The translations under genes and the position numbers were made by a program. From Lachnospira sp. UBA4346 (GTDB lineage: Bacteria > Bacillota > Clostridia > Lachnospirales > Lachnospiraceae), in NCBI GenBank assembly GCA_002394205.1, contig DGTC01000017.1:1-44639 (forward strand): 44,639 bases of DNA. The letters run 5' to 3'. Position 1 is the first letter of the stretch, and each line of letters starts with the position of its first letter. The notes under the pieces were generated by a model. The model was not told the origin of the DNA. It saw only the letters and a list, made by a program, of their open reading frames with translations, and did not search any database. Of the stretch, positions 16,623-25,517 are shown piece after piece.

Positions 16623-18371
16623 CTATAATCTTGTTTCCCAACGACCACAGAATACGCTGTCATCTGCTGTTCCCTTAAATTCACTCTTGCCTGTCATCTT
16701 CTCAATTGCAGCACGAATATGCTCTCTCGTTGGTGCATATGCATTGATAAATGTATGTAACTGTGGTACATCAATCAAATGATTTGTGTAATTTAAGCTC
16801 ATTCCGATTGTTGGAATTTCTTCATTGTACCAAGGTAACTCACAGCTGTGGTTCACACTCCAGCGAACACGAACGTTGTTCTCCTGTGCATAACCTTTGA
16901 CATTGATAACCAATAATGCAAAGTCATGATTCTCTACAAATTCTTTTCTTGTAGAATTGCCTAACATCTTGACAAAGTTCATTGGAGACACGCCATTTTC
17001 CACTTCCAAATCATGATAGTTCGGACACACATCTACTTCAAATCCGGCACGTTCTAATTCTTCAATCATTACCTGCTTTACAGGATCGCCTTTGTATCCT
17101 TTTGATGTTGGTGTAGAGCCTTCATATACTAAGAACACACGTTTCTTCTGATCTGGTGATACCGGCAAGTTGTTTCTTGTATCTTTTACAAGTGTAATAC
17201 AGCTGTCTGCCGCTTCTTTCTGATACTGAATATGTTCCTCACAACCTACACAATCAAGTGCTGACTTATCAGGGAAAATAGAATCTTTTTCGTTCAAATG
17301 TAAATGTGCCTTCATACCAAGAACACGATGCAATGCATCATTTAATCGCTCATTTGTCAATTTGCCTTCTTCGTATGCTTTCTTAACAAAGCTAATATCT
17401 TCTTCCACATCATTTGCAAACAGAATCATATCACAGCCTGCAATGAGCGCACCCGGAATAGCATCTTCTCTTCTGCTTGTTGCTGTCAAACCAACCATAT
17501 GTGTTGCATCTGTAATCACAACGCCGTTGAATCCCATATCTTCACGAAGCAAATCTGTTAAAAGTTCTTTTGATAATGTTGCCGGCTTAATCTGTGCATC
17601 TGTAATGCCCGGAACCAATTTTCTTGACATTTCCGGAAGTGCAATGTGCCCAACCATCACAGACTCTAAACCTTCTTCAATCAATGTTCTGTATACCATA
17701 CCGAAACTAGCTTCCCACTCATCCACTGAGAGGTTATTGATACCAAGTGCAAGATGCTGGTCTAATTCTTCCACGCCATCTCCAGGGAAATGCTTTGCAG
17801 TACAAGCCATGTTTGGATTCGCATCTTTAATTCCCTTGATGTATGCTCTTGCATTATCCAATACGTTCTGTGGATCAGAACCGAAACTACGTGTATTTAC
17901 AATGGTATTTCTCCAGTTCTTGTATACATCTACCACCGGATTGAACATCCAGTTACATCCGATTGCTGATGCTTCTTTACCGGCTACATAACCCAAATGA
18001 TACGCATTATCAGTTCCTTCTCCGGCACCACATTCTGCTGCCGTTGCAACAAATGTTCCTTCATCCTTTAATACACCAACACCGCCATCATCACAATTTG
18101 CTGCGATAAGAAGTGGATATTTACTCAATTCCTGATATGTCTTATTCTGAAGATATACTGTTTCCTTATCTCCACCCTGCCAGCGAAGACCACCTTGATG
18201 AGACTTTTTTAATGTATCTGCAATCTGGTCTTTGTTCACGCCTGGAATTGCCTTTAATAAGACAAATAACTGTCCGATTTTCTCTTCAAATGTCATTTCT
18301 TTAATTGTATTTTCAACCCATGCCACCTGTTCATCATTCAGATAAAAAGGCTTTTCTTTCAAATTTACCAT
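16623..18371 (-). CDS. Glycoside hydrolase family 3 protein (NagZ-like)
   Basis: Probably a cytoplasmic retaining glycosidase, since no signal peptide is seen. 582 residues: a TIM-barrel domain (about 15-345) with the family motif AKHFPGDG and the nucleophile Asp in GVVITDATHM. An alpha/beta C-terminal domain follows (about 380-560, beginning near SCITLVKDTRNNLPV). The KHFPG motif resembles beta-N-acetylhexosaminidases of the NagZ branch, although the usual His after KHFPG is Asp here (KHFPGDG), so specificity is uncertain. Its neighbours, a GPH symporter and two small genes on the same strand, suggest it cleaves a disaccharide or glycoside taken up by that transporter. Confidence 0.87.
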   Translation of the reverse strand: MVNLKEKPFYLNDEQVAWVENTIKEMTFEEKIGQLFVLLKAIPGVNKDQIADTLKKSHQGGLRWQGGDKETVYLQNKTYQELSKYPLLIAANCDDGGVGVLKDEGTFVATAAECGAGEGTDNAYHLGYVAGKEASAIGCNWMFNPVVDVYKNWRNTIVNTRSFGSDPQNVLDNARAYIKGIKDANPNMACTAKHFPGDGVEELDQHLALGINNLSVDEWEASFGMVYRTLIEEGLESVMVGHIALPEMSRKLVPGITDAQIKPATLSKELLTDLLREDMGFNGVVITDATHMVGLTATSRREDAIPGALIAGCDMILFANDVEEDISFVKKAYEEGKLTNERLNDALHRVLGMKAHLHLNEKDSIFPDKSALDCVGCEEHIQYQKEAADSCITLVKDTRNNLPVSPDQKKRVFLVYEGSTPTSKGYKGDPVKQVMIEELERAGFEVDVCPNYHDLEVENGVSPMNFVKMLGNSTRKEFVENHDFALLVINVKGYAQENNVRVRWSVNHSCELPWYNEEIPTIGMSLNYTNHLIDVPQLHTFINAYAPTREHIRAAIEKMTGKSEFKGTADDSVFCGRWETRL

Positions 18372-18393
18372 TCTATTTTTCTCCTATTCTTTC

Positions 18394-18750
18394 CTAAATG
18401 AAAATCAATTTATCTTCATCTGTTTCTAAAAATGCCGCATAAAGAATATCCAGCAGGCTCATTGCCAGTGAAATCCCTGTCACGCTCAATAATAAATACA
18501 GAAAACCTCGTAATTTCTTACCTACAAGAAAGCAATGCAGACCGAACCAACCGCCAAATAATGCAGATAAACAATATTTCTTTTTACTAATAGGAACCGG
18601 ATTGCGATTCCCAAATCGGTCAATCAATGCATCAATTCCTTTTTTTGCCTTTGATGTATCTTCTATTCCATATTCCTGCTTTAATGCATGCAACTCTTCT
18701 TCTGCTGCAAGCAATTCCGTTACCTGAAATCCATCTGCTTCTTTCTTCAT
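18394..18750 (-). CDS. TM2-domain membrane protein
   Basis: 118 residues. The first half is charged and helical; the second half carries two hydrophobic segments with the TM2 pattern (CLSALFGGWFGLHCFLVGK, then FLYLLLSVTGISLAMSLLDI). In the TM2 family the tight turn between two helices holds charged and glycine residues; the biochemical role in bacteria is unknown. It sits between the symporter and the GH3 gene in the same operon, 22 bases before GH3. Its location may be incidental. Confidence 0.8.
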   Translation of the reverse strand: MKKEADGFQVTELLAAEEELHALKQEYGIEDTSKAKKGIDALIDRFGNRNPVPISKKKYCLSALFGGWFGLHCFLVGKKLRGFLYLLLSVTGISLAMSLLDILYAAFLETDEDKLIFI

Positions 18751-18883
18751 ATCTCCACGCTTTCTTCGTTAAGCCTTTAACGATTCCCAATCAATCCTTT
18801 TTGATACTACAAGTGGCTTCGCATTTTCATTTCTTATCCGATTTCAAAATACGAAGCCCTTTCATTTGATTTGTTCCTTGTTT

Positions 18884-20350
18884 TTATGCTTTGTGCTGTG
18901 CCTTAATTGCTGCAATTTCCTCCTGAATTTCTTCCATCTTCTCTCTGCTTAACGGATAGAATTTCAAAGCGATAATATTACATACTAAACCAACTAATAC
19001 AAGACCATACATACCAATCATACCTACAACGAACAAGCCTGTGCTGTAAGGTGTCTGTGCATTTGGCAATGCTGTTGTAAATCCGATTGCTGCACACATC
19101 AAACCAATAAGTGTTGCAGATAATGATGAAATTAACTTATCTACAAAACTGAATAATGTTCCAATCATACCCGGTACATATTTACCACTGCGATATACTT
19201 CGTAATCTGCACAGTCTGCTGTCATTGTGATAACAACATTTGATGTAACACTGTTGAAACCACCCATTACAATTGTAAGTACTAAGAAGGCAATTGTGAA
19301 GAATGTCCAGCCTGCGAATACGCCATCACCAGGAAGGCTAAGTGTCTTTGGATTACCAAATGTAAACAAAGCAATCAAAGCGATACAACAGATTGCTGCG
19401 CCCCATGAACTGATTTCCATTGCTTTCTTCTGTCCCATCTTTGCTGCTACAACACCAGCGATAAAGATAACAAATACAATATTAGGAACGATTGTGTACA
19501 TATTAAACAGACCGGATACGGCTGCATTTCCACAAATGATTGCATATACAATCAATGTAACGGTTGCATCACCTTTTGCCTGTGTTGCAAGTTTATCTGT
19601 TGATGCAGATACGATTAACATCTGAATTGCACGGTTGTGTTTAATAATTTCCCAATAATCCTTAAATGATACTCTTGTTGCAACACCTGTACCATAGAAT
19701 TCTGCACGGTCTTTTTCAATCAATGAGATAATAACAATTACTGAAAGAACTGCTGAAATAACAACACATAATAACCACTGCTCTGAGAAGAATGCCTGAT
19801 TAAACTGGAAGTGATGCTTCTTTAATAAATATGTATATGAATAATAAGGCATAATTGCAAATGTTAATGCAGAACCGATTCCTAAGAATACAGCAAGCAT
19901 TGGTCTTTGCTTTGGATCATTTGTAAGACATGTCTGTGCTGACTTCGTAACAACACACTGGATTGTGTAACCAACGATATATACTGCATATACGATTACA
20001 AACAATACAAATCTTACTGCGCCCGGTGCCTTCGGTACAACGAAGAACATCAATGCACTCGTTAAAAACATAATACATTGTCCAATGAATACGAATGGTC
20101 TGTTCTTACCAAACTTACCATTTGTCTTATCAACGATGTATCCGATAAATGGATCTGTTACACCGTCCCAAATACGCATTGTTGTAACGAATGAAGATGC
20201 TAATACAACGCCAACTCCAATAAAACCTGTTAAAAAGTATGAGATAAATGTCATCTGCCACAGATAAAGATTCGTGGCAATGTTGTTTAATGAGAATCCA
20301 AACAATTGCCATATTCTTGCTTTGTGGATTCCGTTCTTACCTGTTTCCAT
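18884..20350 (-). CDS. Sugar:cation symporter of the GPH family (MelB-like)
   Basis: Inner-membrane transporter importing glycosides, pentosides or hexuronides with a cation. About 488 residues, 12 predicted membrane segments. The family hallmark near helix 2, RIWDGVTDPFIGYIVD, and the following GKFGKNRPF loop are clear. The ATG at 20350 has AAGGAGG at 8-base spacing; the earlier TTG frame start overlaps that RBS. Divergent from an AraC regulator, with repeated TAGCACATTT half-sites next to its promoter, so it is probably induced by the regulator. It heads the operon with TM2, GH3 and HAD genes. Substrate unknown. Confidence 0.92.
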   Translation of the reverse strand: METGKNGIHKARIWQLFGFSLNNIATNLYLWQMTFISYFLTGFIGVGVVLASSFVTTMRIWDGVTDPFIGYIVDKTNGKFGKNRPFVFIGQCIMFLTSALMFFVVPKAPGAVRFVLFVIVYAVYIVGYTIQCVVTKSAQTCLTNDPKQRPMLAVFLGIGSALTFAIMPYYSYTYLLKKHHFQFNQAFFSEQWLLCVVISAVLSVIVIISLIEKDRAEFYGTGVATRVSFKDYWEIIKHNRAIQMLIVSASTDKLATQAKGDATVTLIVYAIICGNAAVSGLFNMYTIVPNIVFVIFIAGVVAAKMGQKKAMEISSWGAAICCIALIALFTFGNPKTLSLPGDGVFAGWTFFTIAFLVLTIVMGGFNSVTSNVVITMTADCADYEVYRSGKYVPGMIGTLFSFVDKLISSLSATLIGLMCAAIGFTTALPNAQTPYSTGLFVVGMIGMYGLVLVGLVCNIIALKFYPLSREKMEEIQEEIAAIKAQHKA

Positions 20351-20394
20351 AATGATTTCCTCCTTCAATTTGTGAAACGTTATTTGATGATTTT

Positions 20395-20431
20395 ATTGTA
20401 ACGGAGATATGTTTATTCTTCTAGCACATTT
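20395..20431 (-). promoter_or_regulatory. Candidate activator-dependent promoter of the symporter operon
   Basis: On the minus strand a -10 TACAAT (20395-20400) lies 17 bases from a hexamer that does not match the -35 consensus (20418-20423). The proximal TAGCACATTT half-site (20422-20431) touches that -35 position, the arrangement used by AraC-type activators that contact RNA polymerase. Confidence 0.5.
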
Positions 20432-20488
20432 CTTCTTTCTTATAGCACATTTTACTTTCCCTATATAATTAAGATTAAATCTGTGCTA
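20422..20488. promoter_or_regulatory. Probable AraC-family operator: two direct half-sites and one inverted
   Basis: TAGCACATTT occurs at 20422-20431 and again at 20443-20452, spaced 21 bp (two helical turns). An inverted copy of the core (TGTGCTA) is at 20482-20488, just before a TATAAT (20490-20495) that could serve the AraC gene. Direct repeats two turns apart are typical of AraC-family monomer pairs. Confidence 0.6.
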
Positions 20489-20798
20489 TTATAATAAATA
20501 TTCATCCTGTTCATTTATTTAAAAGATACAAGTATAGCTGTTTTTTACCGCTTTTTTTGCGCAAAATATCCATTTGAATTTTAAGAATGATATACATTTG
20601 AAAAATTTATCAAACAAAAATCGCACAAATTTATGTTTACCAGTTGTTAAATCCAATTTCTGAACCTGCGCAGAATCCAAATTTCATTCTAAAAGCCAGC
20701 AAGCATATTCTTTAACATCTAATCTTAGATTAAAAATGGAATCAGATTGGAGTCCGAAAAAAAATAAAATAAAATAAAAAAGAAATGAGGAATCGCTT
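20489..20798. other. Long AT-rich region upstream of the AraC-family gene
   Basis: 310 bases with a TATAAT at 20490-20495, poly-A and poly-T tracts, and no convincing ORF or riboswitch. If that -10 is used, the regulator mRNA has a 5' UTR of nearly 300 bases whose role I cannot identify. Confidence 0.5.
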
Positions 20799-22043
20799 AT
20801 GCAAACCGATTTAATCCGATTATACGAAAATATTTTAGATGCACAGGGAATTCAGTTTCGTTTACTGTCTGCCTCTGTCAAAGACCGTGATTTATCTTTT
20901 ATTGATTATAAGTTTCGCGAAAAAATTTATGATAAATTTGATTATTCAGAATTGTTTCAAACATTCCTAAAAAATATGAAGGACTCTTCCGAAGAATCTC
21001 CTTCTTTGTTTATTATGGATGATTTTGAATTAAATTACTGTCTTTTTGAATTTCCAGATGAACTTGGAATGGAGTACAATGCCAAATATGGTCTGATCGG
21101 CCCGGTCATCTTTCATTTTGCCACAAAGTCCATGGTCGAACGCGTATTAAAAGGGCACAACTTTTCGAGCACTTACGAAAAAGATGCATTGGAATTCTAC
21201 AATCGTATTCCGACATTACCAACACAAGACTTCTGGGTATCTTTACTGCTCCCTTTGTTGCGTCCTATCGTAGGCAACAAACAAAATCACCAAATTGTGA
21301 ATCTGTCTGAACGTTTATTATCTGCCAGCACAAATAATGCACCTGTTCCTATTGCACAAGAACTCCCTTCATTTGATGCGATTCGAGATCGTTATGAAGC
21401 TGAAAACCGTATGCTTCAGGCTGTCGCCGACGGAAATGCCAACCTTGCGATTGAGCTGTATCATAAGTTCCGTCAGTTTAACATGAGCGAACGAACCCCT
21501 GACATCATTCGTGCTTACAAAAACTGGAGACTTGTGCTAAATACGATTTTAAGAAAGGCCATCGAGACATCAAATGTACACCCGTATTACATTGATGCTC
21601 TTTCCAGTGAATTTTCTATTCGCATTGAAAACAACAACAACCTCTCTGAACTGCAAAGTATGGATGTTACCATGTTGCGAAAATATGCAATGCTCGTACA
21701 CAACCAGTCCACAAAAGATTTATCTCCATTGGTTCGCAAATGTGTTGAAAATATTCACTTCTATTATCGGGAAAATATCTCGTTAGAATCGCTTGCCAAT
21801 GAATGTGCCGTGACTCCGAATTACCTGTCTACACAATTTCGAAAAGAAACAGGTGTTACGCTGATTCATTATTTACACAACATTCGAATCCAGCAGGCAA
21901 TTTTGCTTCTTAACACAACACAATATTCCATTCAGGAAATCGCTGAACAGTGTGGATTTGCAGATGCCAATTACTTCATTCGAATTTTTAAGAAACGCAA
22001 TGGCATGTCACCGAATGTTTATCGCAAGAACTTAAAAAATTAA
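20799..22043 (+). CDS. AraC-family transcriptional regulator
   Basis: DNA-binding regulator, very likely of the divergent sugar operon. 414 residues. The C-terminal ~100 residues hold the two helix-turn-helix units (ISLESLANECAVTPNYLSTQ and YSIQEIAEQCGFADANYFIR), ending with the family signature FKKRNGMSPNVYRK. The N-terminal ~300 residues form a sensor of no family I recognise, without membrane segments, so it presumably binds a cytoplasmic sugar or sugar phosphate. TGAGGA precedes the ATG. Its likely operators are the three half-sites at 20422-20488, one of which could also control its own promoter. A terminator follows at 22104-22150. Confidence 0.92.
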   Translation: MQTDLIRLYENILDAQGIQFRLLSASVKDRDLSFIDYKFREKIYDKFDYSELFQTFLKNMKDSSEESPSLFIMDDFELNYCLFEFPDELGMEYNAKYGLIGPVIFHFATKSMVERVLKGHNFSSTYEKDALEFYNRIPTLPTQDFWVSLLLPLLRPIVGNKQNHQIVNLSERLLSASTNNAPVPIAQELPSFDAIRDRYEAENRMLQAVADGNANLAIELYHKFRQFNMSERTPDIIRAYKNWRLVLNTILRKAIETSNVHPYYIDALSSEFSIRIENNNNLSELQSMDVTMLRKYAMLVHNQSTKDLSPLVRKCVENIHFYYRENISLESLANECAVTPNYLSTQFRKETGVTLIHYLHNIRIQQAILLLNTTQYSIQEIAEQCGFADANYFIRIFKKRNGMSPNVYRKNLKN

Positions 22044-22103
22044 AGGAACAAAAACCTCTTTGGTGGATTGTTTTATTTTATTAAGAATGGACTGCCTATA
22101 AAT

Positions 22104-22150
22104 AAAAAAGATTTCTGTGCCAGCCAACAAGCCAGCCAGAAATCTTTTTT
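22104..22150. terminator. Bidirectional intrinsic terminator
   Basis: A perfect 14-base inverted repeat (AAAAAAGATTTCTG at 22104-22117, complement at 22137-22150) with A and T runs at both ends. It ends the AraC gene on the plus strand and can end the siroheme gene on the minus strand. Confidence 0.88.
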
Positions 22151-22208
22151 ATTCTCTATCTCTTTTCTTAATGATATATTATTCCATAAAATGCCATTTT
22201 ATTGTTAA

Positions 22209-23258
22209 TTATAAAGCACTTACTCCATATACCGTCATATAATCCAATTGTGCTTCTTGGCATACGCGCTCAATTACTAGATTGTTCTTATTATAAGCAC
22301 TGTTGCTTGTTAAATATATAACATTCTTTTCATCAAACGCATATTGTTGCATAACAGACGCTATCTGAATATCTTTTTCTTCTTCCTGATTCTTCACCAA
22401 TCTCTCAACGTTCTTACGAACACAGGCCTCTGATGCATATTCTAAGACTTCTTTCTCTATATTAGAATCATATAACAACACATCTGCACGACGAATCTCC
22501 TGCAAGCCTTTCAGTGTCAGATTGTCACGTTTTCCTGCACTCACGACAATAACAGATACACTTCCAGCTCCTGTATTTTTCCTCTGCCCTTGTTTAACAC
22601 TGTCCTGATTCGTATAGCTCTGTAACACCTCTGATAATTCTCCATCAGACAGTGGTCTGCCTTTTTCCATCGCAACATCTGCTAATTGCTTTAAGAAGCT
22701 GGCACGATTCTTCCCTCCTTCAATTTCAGACTTTGCTACCAACCGCATATCTTGTAAAAAGTTAAGAATCTCATTCATATTATCCGGCAACTTCGAATCG
22801 ACTTCTGTTCGAATCTTTGATGCAATCCACGGACTTGCGCCTGCTGTTGAGATTCCAATGCTTAACTGTCCTGCCTGAATGAGCGATGGAAATAAAAATC
22901 CACATTTTTCTTTATCATCAACGACATTCACCAAGATATTCTGTTCCCTACACAGCTGTGAAATATGTGCATTGCACACCTCATCGTCGGTAGCCGCAAT
23001 AACAAATGCCTTATCCTTTACATCCTCATCCTGAAATGCCCGATGAATCACTGTAATCTGTCTGCCTACCTCTGCCGGATGCTGTACTTCTTCCTGTTCT
23101 AATATCTCTTGTAGTTCCACACCGATTTCCTGTGCTACCACAATCAAATCTGCACCATACGGCAGCATCTTTTTGACCTTATGTGCAGCAATCTTGCCAC
23201 CACCTACAATCAACCCTTTTGTTCCTTCTAATTCAACAAAAAATGGAAAATACCCCAT
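22209..23258 (-). CDS. Precorrin-2 dehydrogenase (Met8/CysG-B type) fused to a truncated methyltransferase-like domain
   Basis: The N-terminal ~200 residues form a siroheme-synthase NAD-binding domain: VELEGTKGLIVGGGKIAAHK, then VIAATDDEVCNAHIS, and the GISTAGASPWIASKIR segment. This domain oxidises precorrin-2 to sirohydrochlorin and may insert iron. After a linker (about 205-235) the last ~115 residues resemble the first half of uroporphyrinogen-III methyltransferase (DNLTLKGLQEIRRADVLLYD, later YGVSAL in the place of PGVTSA). The SAM-binding GAGPGD and GGDP motifs are missing and the second methylase lobe is absent, so methylation is unlikely. Start at ATG 23258, with GGAGG 5 bases upstream. 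No hemA, hemC or hemD gene is near. Confidence 0.85.
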   Translation of the reverse strand: MGYFPFFVELEGTKGLIVGGGKIAAHKVKKMLPYGADLIVVAQEIGVELQEILEQEEVQHPAEVGRQITVIHRAFQDEDVKDKAFVIAATDDEVCNAHISQLCREQNILVNVVDDKEKCGFLFPSLIQAGQLSIGISTAGASPWIASKIRTEVDSKLPDNMNEILNFLQDMRLVAKSEIEGGKNRASFLKQLADVAMEKGRPLSDGELSEVLQSYTNQDSVKQGQRKNTGAGSVSVIVVSAGKRDNLTLKGLQEIRRADVLLYDSNIEKEVLEYASEACVRKNVERLVKNQEEEKDIQIASVMQQYAFDEKNVIYLTSNSAYNKNNLVIERVCQEAQLDYMTVYGVSAL

Positions 23259-23486
23259 CATTTCCTCCATCTGAATTCTATGATAAATTCAATCCCGTAA
23301 TTACGTAACATCACTCTAAACTTGTTATTTTCTCGTTTATTCTCTATATAGTTCTTTCTCTATACACATCTTTCTCTATATTTCCAAATGAAAAATGAAT
23401 CCACATCTATATTATACAGTCTCGAAACATTTTGAAACATAATATGCGCCTTTTGACACCCGAATCTTTCTATTGAATCAATTGGC

Positions 23487-24488
23487 TCATTTTTGTGGAT
23501 ATAAAATATCTGCCACTTTTTCATACGCCTCACCCCAACGTGCATTTGGCTTTAAGTTATACAAACGCTTCTCTAAAATATACACTCTGCCTTCTTTTAC
23601 TGCTGTCAAAGAACTCCACAACGGACTGTCATACAGAGATTTCTGAATCTGTGCATTGACTGCTTCTGTATTCGTTCCCTGAATCGTTATAAAAATATAC
23701 TGCGGATCTGCTTTTACAATCGCTTCCAAACTCAACGTATCTAGAACACTTGTGTCGCTGTCCGCAATATTCTTACACCCCAAATCTGCAAGCAGTTCTC
23801 CGCCAACTGTTCCTACACTGCCCTTCGTCTTAATATTCGAAGATGCAGCACGTAAAAATACAACACTCGGATTGCTTCCATCTATCCGTTTCTTTACTTC
23901 TTCAATGTGATTCTGCACATCTAATCCATTCTTCTGATACAAGTCCTTTCGACCTGTCAAATCCGTACAAATATCCAACATATGCAAATACGCATCAAAT
24001 CCGGATACATCAAAATATGCAACGGCAATTCCTGCATTCTCCAATGTACTCATCAATGCAACATCCGCTTCTGTATTTGCACTTGCAATTACAAAGTCCG
24101 GCTGTGCTGCAATCAACACTTCTACATTTGGTGCTAAAATTGTTCCTGTTTTGACAACATCTGAACCCAAATCTAATTCCAAACTCTCCCACGAATCATT
24201 CGCTGCTGCAACCAAAGTTCCGCCGGCTGTCAGCCACACATCCGCAAAACTGCCAATCAATGCGCCTACTCTTTTGCAAGACTTGACCGTTACACTTCTT
24301 CCCAAATCATCTGTAAATGTAATGGGATGTTCCTCCGATGCACCTCTTTGTGATACTTCCATTTGATTCTGTAACTGTGTTTCTGTAGATACGCTTCCTG
24401 CACATCCCTGTAAAAATACAACCCCCACAAGTCCTAACAGTACACTCTTTTTCATAACTGTCTGAAGCAACTTTTTCATATTGCGCAC
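23487..24488 (-). CDS. ABC transporter substrate-binding lipoprotein (BtuF/FepB-like)
   Basis: Extracellular lipid-anchored binding protein of the cobalamin/siderophore/heme class (TroA superfamily). A signal peptide with lipobox LQGC gives lipidated Cys at about residue 29. The mature domain starts with the family pattern ITFTDDLGRSVTV and has the two lobes joined by a helix around MLDICTDLTGRKDLY. 333 residues from the GTG at 24488, with AAGGAG about 8 bases upstream; ATG three codons later has poor spacing. A perfect consensus promoter lies at 24530-24558. No permease or ATPase gene is adjacent, so it must work with a transporter encoded elsewhere. Cobalamin, iron chelates or heme are all possible ligands. 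Confidence 0.87.
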   Translation of the reverse strand: MRNMKKLLQTVMKKSVLLGLVGVVFLQGCAGSVSTETQLQNQMEVSQRGASEEHPITFTDDLGRSVTVKSCKRVGALIGSFADVWLTAGGTLVAAANDSWESLELDLGSDVVKTGTILAPNVEVLIAAQPDFVIASANTEADVALMSTLENAGIAVAYFDVSGFDAYLHMLDICTDLTGRKDLYQKNGLDVQNHIEEVKKRIDGSNPSVVFLRAASSNIKTKGSVGTVGGELLADLGCKNIADSDTSVLDTLSLEAIVKADPQYIFITIQGTNTEAVNAQIQKSLYDSPLWSSLTAVKEGRVYILEKRLYNLKPNARWGEAYEKVADILYPQK

Positions 24489-24529
24489 TTTAATCTCTCC
24501 TTTTCCTACTGTAATACTATGTTTTACAA

Positions 24530-24558
24530 ATTATACCCAACATTCCGTTAAATGTCAA
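24530..24558 (-). promoter_or_regulatory. Consensus promoter of the substrate-binding lipoprotein gene
   Basis: Minus strand: TTGACA (24553-24558), 17-base spacer, TATAAT (24530-24535). Transcription would start near 24523, 35 bases before the GTG. With so short a leader there is no room for a cobalamin riboswitch. Confidence 0.82.
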
Positions 24559-24659
24559 TCAACTTTATCTGTTATCCTTCTCCATTTATCCGAATCCGTT
24601 CTTTGCAAACGTCATAATTTGTGCTATTCTATTACAGTCTAAGTGATTGTATGAAATTT

Positions 24660-24716
24660 TTGCAATTCATTTTGCAACGTATATTATACGCACTTTAAAA
24701 GCATCTATTGATGCTT
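24660..24716 (+). promoter_or_regulatory. Candidate thiT promoter and leader hairpin
   Basis: TTGCAA (24660-24665), 16 bases, TATTAT (24682-24687), followed by a 7-bp hairpin AAGCATC-TATT-GATGCTT (24699-24716). The leader is about 95 bases and lacks the CTGAGA and GGAT-type elements of a TPP riboswitch. Confidence 0.4.
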
Positions 24717-24786
24717 ATGGTTTTGTGATTTGTATGAATTTCACATTACATTTCCACTGGATACACTTACAGAAAAGAGGGTTCTT

Positions 24787-25326
24787 ATGAAGAAAACATT
24801 TACAACCAAACACTTACTGATTGCTGCAATGGCGATTGCACTCGCCACGGTCACCTCAATGATTAAGGTATTCGAACTCCCAATGGGTGGCTCTATCACC
24901 TTATGCAGCATGTTTTTTATCTCTATCATCGGATATTGGTATGGTCCTGCACTCGGTATCCTAACCGGCGTTGCATATGGCATCTTGCAGTTCATTCTTC
25001 AACCGGCATTTTATACAATTCCGCAGGTTCTTACCGACTACCCACTGGCATTCGGTGCTTTGGGATTATCCGGTTTCTTTACAAATCGAAAATATGGTAT
25101 GACAGTTGGATATATTGTTAGCGTCCTTGGAAGATATTTCTTTGCATTTTTATCCGGTTGGATTTTCTTTGGCGAATATGCAGCTTCCTATAATATGGGT
25201 GCTGTCGTTTACTCTCTGGTATACAATGGTTCATATCTGATTACTGAAGCTGTTGTTACCCTTATTATCATCCAGCTTCCGCCTGTGAAAAATGCATTGC
25301 AAAGTTTGAAGAAAAACTTTTTATAA
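24787..25326 (+). CDS. thiT: Thiamine transporter ThiT (ECF S component)
   Basis: Membrane-embedded substrate-binding subunit for thiamine of an energy-coupling-factor transporter; it works with the shared EcfA/A'/T module, which is not in this window. 179 residues from the ATG at 24787 (AGAGGG 5 bases upstream), six hydrophobic segments. Family features are IALATVTSMIKVFELPMGGS, YWYGPALGILTGVAYGILQF, YPLAFGALGLSGFF and YNGSYLITEAVVT. The conserved aromatic and acidic residues that line the thiamine pocket are present. An in-frame start 57 bases earlier lacks an RBS. No TPP riboswitch is evident upstream. Confidence 0.9.
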   Translation: MKKTFTTKHLLIAAMAIALATVTSMIKVFELPMGGSITLCSMFFISIIGYWYGPALGILTGVAYGILQFILQPAFYTIPQVLTDYPLAFGALGLSGFFTNRKYGMTVGYIVSVLGRYFFAFLSGWIFFGEYAASYNMGAVVYSLVYNGSYLITEAVVTLIIIQLPPVKNALQSLKKNFL

Positions 25327-25461
25327 ATGGTATGTTTGGCAATCAGGATAAACTATTGTCCGTCCGTCAAATCAAGAATCTCCATTTATTGATGTTCGTT
25401 CAACCATCTCATCTTGAGATAATTCATAAAAATTTTTTGTCCTATATCTCTCAGTATACAA

Positions 25462-25496
25462 AAAGTGCGACTATCCTAAAAAGATAATCGCACTTT
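25462..25496 (-). terminator. Intrinsic terminator after the COG2426 gene
   Basis: Inverted repeat AAAGTGCGA (25462-25470) and TCGCACTTT (25488-25496), with an inner TATC/GATA pair. On the minus strand five T follow. It lies 21 bases past the stop of the gene at 25518-25994 and could also close thiT transcripts. Confidence 0.8.
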
Positions 25497-25517
25497 ATCA
25501 ATTTATATATCTTTCAA

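Noticed and set aside
24600..24786. TPP riboswitch ahead of thiT
   Set aside because: No CTGAGA-type element and no matching P4/P5 consensus; the leader is also too short.
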